64,000 nucleotides of DNA. Origin: Gaeumannomyces sp. JS-464 (Eukaryota > Ascomycota > Sordariomycetes > Magnaporthales > Magnaporthaceae). This document shows positions 58,777-64,000 of this stretch, in pieces. A program made the position numbers and the translations under genes. The notes beneath the pieces are model-generated. The model had not been told where the DNA came from and did no database searches. It was given only the letters and a program-made list of their open reading frames with translations. Positions within the stretch are counted from its first letter, which is position 1. Each line of letters begins with the position of its first letter. The stretch covers positions 3,038,001 to 3,102,000 of the forward strand of contig NGZR01000004.1 in the NCBI GenBank assembly GCA_002197995.1, in the 5' to 3' direction.

Positions 58777-61700
58777 AGACCAAAGGTCAGCTAGATACTT
58801 CCAGGTTTAACGGAGCAGATGTGTACCTAGCCATGGGGCGGGCAGGCATGGAGGTTCTCGGGAGTAAGATGTAAAGGAAAAACCGACCGAGCGTCATCTA
58901 TCTATCGACGTCCTATTTGGACTGCAGCTTTCTATCACAGTGTTGTCCTTGGCGAGCCACCTACTCTTGAGTTGCTGCAAAGGTTTGAGAGAAAAAGAGC
59001 AACATCTACGTGTTTCCTGCCACAGAATCGGGTGTGTAGAGCTCCGAAGGCGTCCGCGCGGTCCTGTTTCCAAGCTAGAGTCGGAACAGCTTGTTTCTTA
59101 CCGCCAGGAGGACAAACAACCCCCATTGGCCCTCGCTGTCCCCTCTATGGCTGTGATCGGGATGGCTTGTCTGCAACTCGACTGTACCGACATGGCCGAT
59201 TCCCGGAAGGGAAGTTTATTCGTCTTGACATCCCAGGAGGCCAACCAATTAAACACGGACAGGGCAAACAGGCCGAGAAGCGCAGAGGATGGAAGCTACA
59301 TAGTAAGCAGACAGCAGAAGGGCAAGCAATGGCCGGCAGGGATGCAGCAAGTCATTCGAGAAGCTTTGGGACCGAAACGAGCGTGCGGCAGCGTCATGTA
59401 CATACATGTATCTTTGTGGGAGGGGACCGACGCTCGAAGACGCGCGTCTGGCTGCCATCTACGCTTCTGGGTTACGACACGGACATTTGGGCGTGCTGTC
59501 GGAGCAGCAGTCCTCCTGCCGGAAGCTCTTGGCCTGTGTCCACTTGGCGCTGGTCCAGATGTGTCAGCGCGGGGATACCTGGGGTGAGACCATTTTGGGG
59601 CGGTTCGGTCGTTATTGGTCAAGAAGAGCTTCTTCGCCTGCGGTTCTCTCCGGGCGAGATGGGGGGATGGACGGGAGATGTCTGCCGTCAGGTGCTTGAG
59701 GTAATGGATATCGGGAAGGGGCTCACACTGGGCGGTTGGCGAGCACCTCTTCCGAGGGCCCAAGTGCCTCTTGGCTCAAGGAAGCGGCCCGTGAGCATGG
59801 GCCAGTCCCTTTCTTTTTATCTTCTTCGCTTTCAATTCTTTCCACTTCTTTGGTTTCTATTCTACGTACTTCTCTTTGCATCTGTCAATTCAGTCGGCGG
59901 TCGTCAGTGCGCGGGCCAGGGCCCAGGGATCGGCCAAAGTGGCAACGCGCAAGAGTGCGGACATGGTGGACTGGGCCACGCAATCGCCACGGACTATCAA
60001 ACGATGCGCACACACCCCTGGTGCGGCACCTGCCAAGCAAGCCTGGGGTGGACGGACTGCGCTCGGCTCGGAGTCTAGATTAACGGGAGGCCATTCGTGG
60101 CCACCCAGGATGTGAGCTCCTGCTGGAAGCAGGAAGCGGCGGGCCTGGCAAAAAAACAGTCGCATCAAATCCGCCACCACGGCGGCGCATGGCTATTCGC
60201 TTTTCGATTGCTCGGAGGATCGACACGGCTATCTGTCTGGGGTCAAGATGTTTACGATACTCGGATACGACGCACGCCACGATACCTCCCATGCCTCCCT
60301 GATTGAGGCGGCTGCCGCGCACCGTGAGCGGCGTAGATGTTCCACGTGACGCATCTGGCCGGCTGTGATCAGCCATTGTCAACGTGCCTAGCCCCGAACC
60401 GGACACTGAAGGGTAAGCATGTCTCGCATTGGCTTCCGGCCCGCGTGGCAGCAGACCTGTTCATCGCCGGCTGCCCTTGTTCGCGAGCCAATGTCTCGGA
60501 CACTGTGCACACGGCAACAGGAGACCGTGGGCTTTTGGTGAAGTGGTCGCCATGGCTGGCGGGCCACGCGTTGGGGGTACCTATCGTTATCACCATCTCC
60601 ACAATGCCTGGATGCCAACACCGGCTTGCTGCAGCGACCGAAAGCTCGGTGCTGCACAGTCTGCGCCCTGCTACCATCCACGATGGAATGAGTGGTAGTG
60701 GTTGCCTCTCCCCCCCGGCCGTCGTCGTAGTGGTGGGGTCGTTTGGGCGGGAGACAGATGTCGGTCTTTTTTTTAATGGCAGGCATATGCAGCAGGCAGG
60801 CCAGTGCAGTCACTGCCTGTCCGGCCCAGCCATTCTCCCTCCCGTTCGGCACACGGCACGCGGAGGCTCCACGAGATGTTGCGATGGTCTCTTGCTATCG
60901 CTCCCCTGGGCACGCAGAGGGAAAAACAGGCAAGGAGCTTCGCTGCTGAGGAGGGCTGATGGGCAGATGGCAGACAGATCCAGGCACGTAGCACAATTGC
61001 ATCACGTCGTATGTATGATTTATGAACCTCATGCGTGATTTGCAGGGCAGCGTGGTATATATATTGGAGAGAGGTGCCTACGCTAACAAGGGGGCCCCGG
61101 GGCTAGTTAGGTCTCACAAGCCGACATGGGAGCACAGTAGAAATGAAACCAAAAAGCGCAGGCCATTTTGGGGCATATGGGTGACGGAGCGCCTACAGAG
61201 CCTCAACTTTATCGCAGAAAATATTTTTTCTCCTCTTTCCCCCCTTCTTTTGTCCGAACTAAGAGAAAGGAAGACGAATAGAAACTCTACGCAACGTGCT
61301 TTCGGTATGAGGACGGACCGGCATTTATTGTCACACCTCCGCAGGAGGGGACCAAGGCGTCTGGCAAGCGAACAAAAAGCGCTGCTGGCTGGTGGTGCAA
61401 GTCTCCAATGCTGCGCGTGCAACAGAGGTTGAAAAAGTGCCTTCCCCCGAGGCCTCAATTCAATGTGAGCCCAGGCCGGCAGAAACGGCAACTGGAGCTG
61501 CAAGCAAGTGAGGGGCCAAGGTGGGCTCTCCCCATTCGGCGGCCCGGTCTGGCTGGGCATCAGGTAGCAGCGACCACACCAGGCACGGGCTTTGGTTGGC
61601 GCTGGGGGTCAGCTGCACAGTGCCGACCACGGCTGGAAGCTTCTGAAAGCAGTGCGGCGCCGCGGCAGGCACGCAGGCCAGGCCTGCGAGGCCAGGCGGC

Positions 61701-62737
61701 TGCCAGTGCGGCCAGGCCGTGCGCCGAGGGCAGACCGTGCGCCCTCCCAGCCCAAAAAGGCATTCCGTCACCGTACCTTGTACCTCTGTTGGCCTTGGAC
61801 CCGGGGGAGGGCTCATGTGGGACTCGCAGTTGATGGCGCAGTCGACACTTAGTCGGATCCACCGGCGGCGTCGGCGTCCCATTGGCTCGGCTGGCCCACG
61901 ACGCGCGTTCACGAAGAAGAACGATCGGCTTGCTTTCCCCCTCCCGCCCATGGCTTACGTTTGCACTTCGTCTCTCTTGTCACTCCAGGCCACAGCCCCC
62001 ACCAATTGCGCTGTCGTCCTGGCCCGGACGGTACATTCTGCCCTCGACTCCTGCCAAATCTTCTCGCCCGACGTACGCAACAGGGCCAGGAAGTACTGCG
62101 TCGCCCTTCCTAGCCTTTACGACGCTCCAGGGCACCCCGAGCCGTCTATTATCCACCACCCGTGCCGTCAATCCGCTTTTCTTCCTCCCCCCCCGAAACC
62201 TCCCCTTTCTTTGCTGCCGGTCATTTTTGCACGGCGGGCTCACCTGGCCGCTGCACTCGCTTGCCGCCATCACATCGCCCATCCTCGTCGTCTGTCGTCT
62301 AAACAACCATCGCAGCGCTTGCTGACGACGCCGACTGCCCCTGTCGATACCGGGCCAACGCACCAACACTCCAACACGGCGATACATCCTCGGCCCTGCG
62401 ACGAACACCAACCAACGCCCCTTGCCACACTACCAGCAACCACATCGAGAGCTCGTGTCCATCGCTGGAGTGAGCGCGAGGGAGGACTGAATACCAGGAG
62501 GGAACACGGGGCCTTGGTCTTGCGGGTGTGTTCGTGTGCGGGTGCTTGTGTCTGTGTTCGTGCGCGCCTGTATACGTGTGCGTCATACAAACCACTCGGG
62601 CATATTCTCGAGTGATCACGGTCGCCGGCGATATCCGATCGGAACAGAGTAACCCGACCCGACCTCGACAACAAACCGGCAAATAGCCTCGCGGCGAGAC
62701 GCAAATCTCGCCGATTCTGCACGCATCCCCTAGTGCG
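58777..62737. other. 4-kb gene-free region upstream of PNG1
   Basis: No supportable gene. A 368-codon frame (58972-60078, +) and a 298-codon frame (61719-62615, +) are open but rich in Arg, Ser, Cys and Trp in a chance-like way, with no motif. Pyrimidine-rich stretches near 62110-62240 precede PNG1 and may be promoter or leader. Confidence 0.5.
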
Positions 62738-64000
62738 ATGGCCTCGGATCAAGACGGCTCCGGGCCACGCGCCGATGAGTATGGCGAGGAGTGGGCCAAG
62801 GACCTGCGCCTGCGATTCGAGCGACTGCTCCGGACCAAGCGCCTGAACGAGCTCGATCGATCTCGGTCCCGCCAGGACTCCCCGGTGTCTAGAGACGGCA
62901 GCCCAGCGCCCAGCCACGGCTTCTCTTCTCCCTCGTCGTCGTCACGTCCGTCAACCTCACATGCCAGCCAGTCCGCCGGGGCAACACCTCCATCGTACTC
63001 GTCATTACGAAACCTTCCCAAGATACCAACGCCTCCCGCCACCGGCGATAAGGAGTCTCAAAAATTTAGGAACCTGTTAATCACACTGTCGACCACCCGA
63101 CAAAGTACGAAACCCGGGTCTCCTAGACGAGGCGCTCCAGGTCATCCGCTGGATCGCATCTACGGCGAGGCCGAGGAAGAGGCACAAGTCCTTCAGGCCC
63201 AGGCCGAGAGCTTGGGAGATGGATCCTCGCCTGAATGGGGATACCAGGACTGCGTCATCCGCGCGCTCTTGAGGTATGTTGATCTCGGTGGCTCTCCCGT
63301 CCTCTACGACAGTCTCGTAGACAGTCATCTTGGAAGCCAGACGGTTGGCTGACTCGCTCCGCATCCAGGTGGTTCAAGCGGTCTTTTTTCACTTGGATCA
63401 ACAACCCACCATGTCCGATATGCATGTCACCAACCCTGACGCAGGGCAAGACGGCGCCAACGCCAGAAGAGAATGCGTGCGGCGCCTTACTGGTCGAGCT
63501 GTACGCTGCTCCAATGCCGAATGTGGCGCATATGAGCGCTTTCCTCGCTACAGCGATGTCTGGAGGCTACTGCAGACGCGGCGTGGCCGGTGCGGCGAGT
63601 GGGCAAACTGCTTCAGCATGCTGTGCCGCGCCGTCGGCAGCCGGGTGCGCTGGGTGTGGAACCAGGAGGACCACGTTTGGACCGAAATATACTCGGAGCA
63701 CCAGAAGCGATGGATCCACGTCGATGCCTGCGAAGAGGCATGGGATAATCCCCGCCTCTACACCGAGGGCTGGGGCAAGAAGATGTCATACTGCGTGGCC
63801 TTTTCTATCGACGGAGCCACCGATGTGACGCGACGCTACGTTCGCAAGAGCGAGTACTCGCTCGAGAGGAACAAGTGTCCGGAGGAGGTGATGCTCTACA
63901 TCATGCAGGAGATTAAGAACATCCGACGAGCCAACATGGGCAAGGAGGAACGGTTCCACCTCGAGAAAGAAGACTCCAGGGAGGACCGAGAGTTGCGGCA
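62738..64000 (+). CDS. PNG1: Peptide:N-glycanase PNG1 (3' end beyond window, one frame break)
   Basis: A cytosolic deglycosylating enzyme that removes N-glycans from misfolded glycoproteins in ER-associated degradation. Exon 1 is 62738-63273 ([15 protein letters not shown], a Ser/Pro-rich leader, then [11 protein letters not shown], donor GTATGT). Exon 2 starts at 63369 with [19 protein letters not shown], where CPIC is the first zinc knuckle half. At about 63505 the frame moves one base, from LLVELYA to [15 protein letters not shown], the second zinc pair. The transglutaminase core follows: [17 protein letters not shown] with the catalytic Cys, [19 protein letters not shown] with the catalytic His and Asp, and [15 protein letters not shown]. 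The protein continues past 64000 with charged helices. The N-terminal Ser-rich extension is common in filamentous fungi. The frame break sits inside the zinc site, so a real break would abolish it; base loss is more likely. Confidence 0.93.

Noticed and set aside
58972..60078. 368-codon open frame on the plus strand
   Set aside because: No motif, Arg/Ser/Cys/Trp-rich chance-like composition, overlapping open frames in other phases, no splice or homology support.
61719..62615. 298-codon open frame upstream of PNG1
   Set aside because: Low-complexity His/Pro/Arg-rich translation of pyrimidine-rich DNA; more likely leader or promoter.
1..64000. Secondary-metabolite or other functional gene cluster
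   Set aside because: No polyketide synthase, peptide synthetase, terpene or P450 gene is present; the genes are unrelated in function.

Overview
The window is nuclear DNA of a filamentous ascomycete, most likely a Sordariomycete. It is GC-rich, and genes are split by short GT-AG introns (about 50-150 nt) with CTRAC-like branch sites. The gene set is typically fungal: a Zn2Cys6 regulator, a UapA/UapC-type purine permease, a GH18 chitinase, a DUF3433 membrane protein, a flavohaemoglobin and a Cln-type cyclin. No CRISPR array, insertion sequence, rRNA, convincing tRNA, telomere repeat or biosynthetic cluster was seen. The genus cannot be fixed from the sequence alone.

Layout, left to right: Zn2Cys6 regulator (+, 800-2112); uric acid/xanthine permease (-, 2236-4617); small MARVEL-type membrane protein (+, 7123-7763); membrane-anchored GH18 chitinase (-, 8391-~9842); WD40 ribosome-biogenesis factor JIP5 (+, 10611-11959); secreted Asn/Gly/Gln-rich protein (-, 13132-14140); Ala/Lys/Pro-rich putative mitochondrial membrane protein (-, 17119-18007); NAD(P)-binding epimerase-like protein (+, 18627-19708); DUF3433 membrane protein (-, 20016-23242); arabinitol-dehydrogenase-like SDR (-, 24879-25888); nicotinate phosphoribosyltransferase (-, 27016-28675); flavohaemoglobin (+, 31063-32609); VWA-domain surface protein with a His/Cys tail (+, 33879-36421); putative N-myristoylated HTH-like protein (-, 37141-37798); an unrecognised ~932-residue protein (-, 38242-41091); G1/S cyclin (-, 42979-44274); a 7.7-kb gene-free stretch; APC-family permease (-, 51987-54131); SSU-processome protein UTP4 (+, 56027-58776); peptide:N-glycanase PNG1 (+, 62738 to the window edge).

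The genes are unrelated housekeeping, transport and surface functions and do not form a pathway cluster. JIP5 and UTP4 both act in ribosome biogenesis but lie 45 kb apart.

The most important property of this sequence is technical. About half of the genes are interrupted by frame breaks that are each repaired by restoring one base, or in two cases a lost GA dinucleotide. Conserved motifs continue in the new frame, and the repaired exon lengths sum to a multiple of three. Breaks that can be placed confidently occur in the regulator, JIP5, the Asn-rich protein, the DUF3433 protein, the flavohaemoglobin, the VWA protein, the 932-residue protein (three), the cyclin, UTP4 (three) and PNG1. Nine other multi-exon genes are perfectly open. 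This looks like residual deletion error in a long-read assembly rather than mass gene death. Straight six-frame reading will therefore fragment or misstart many genes here.
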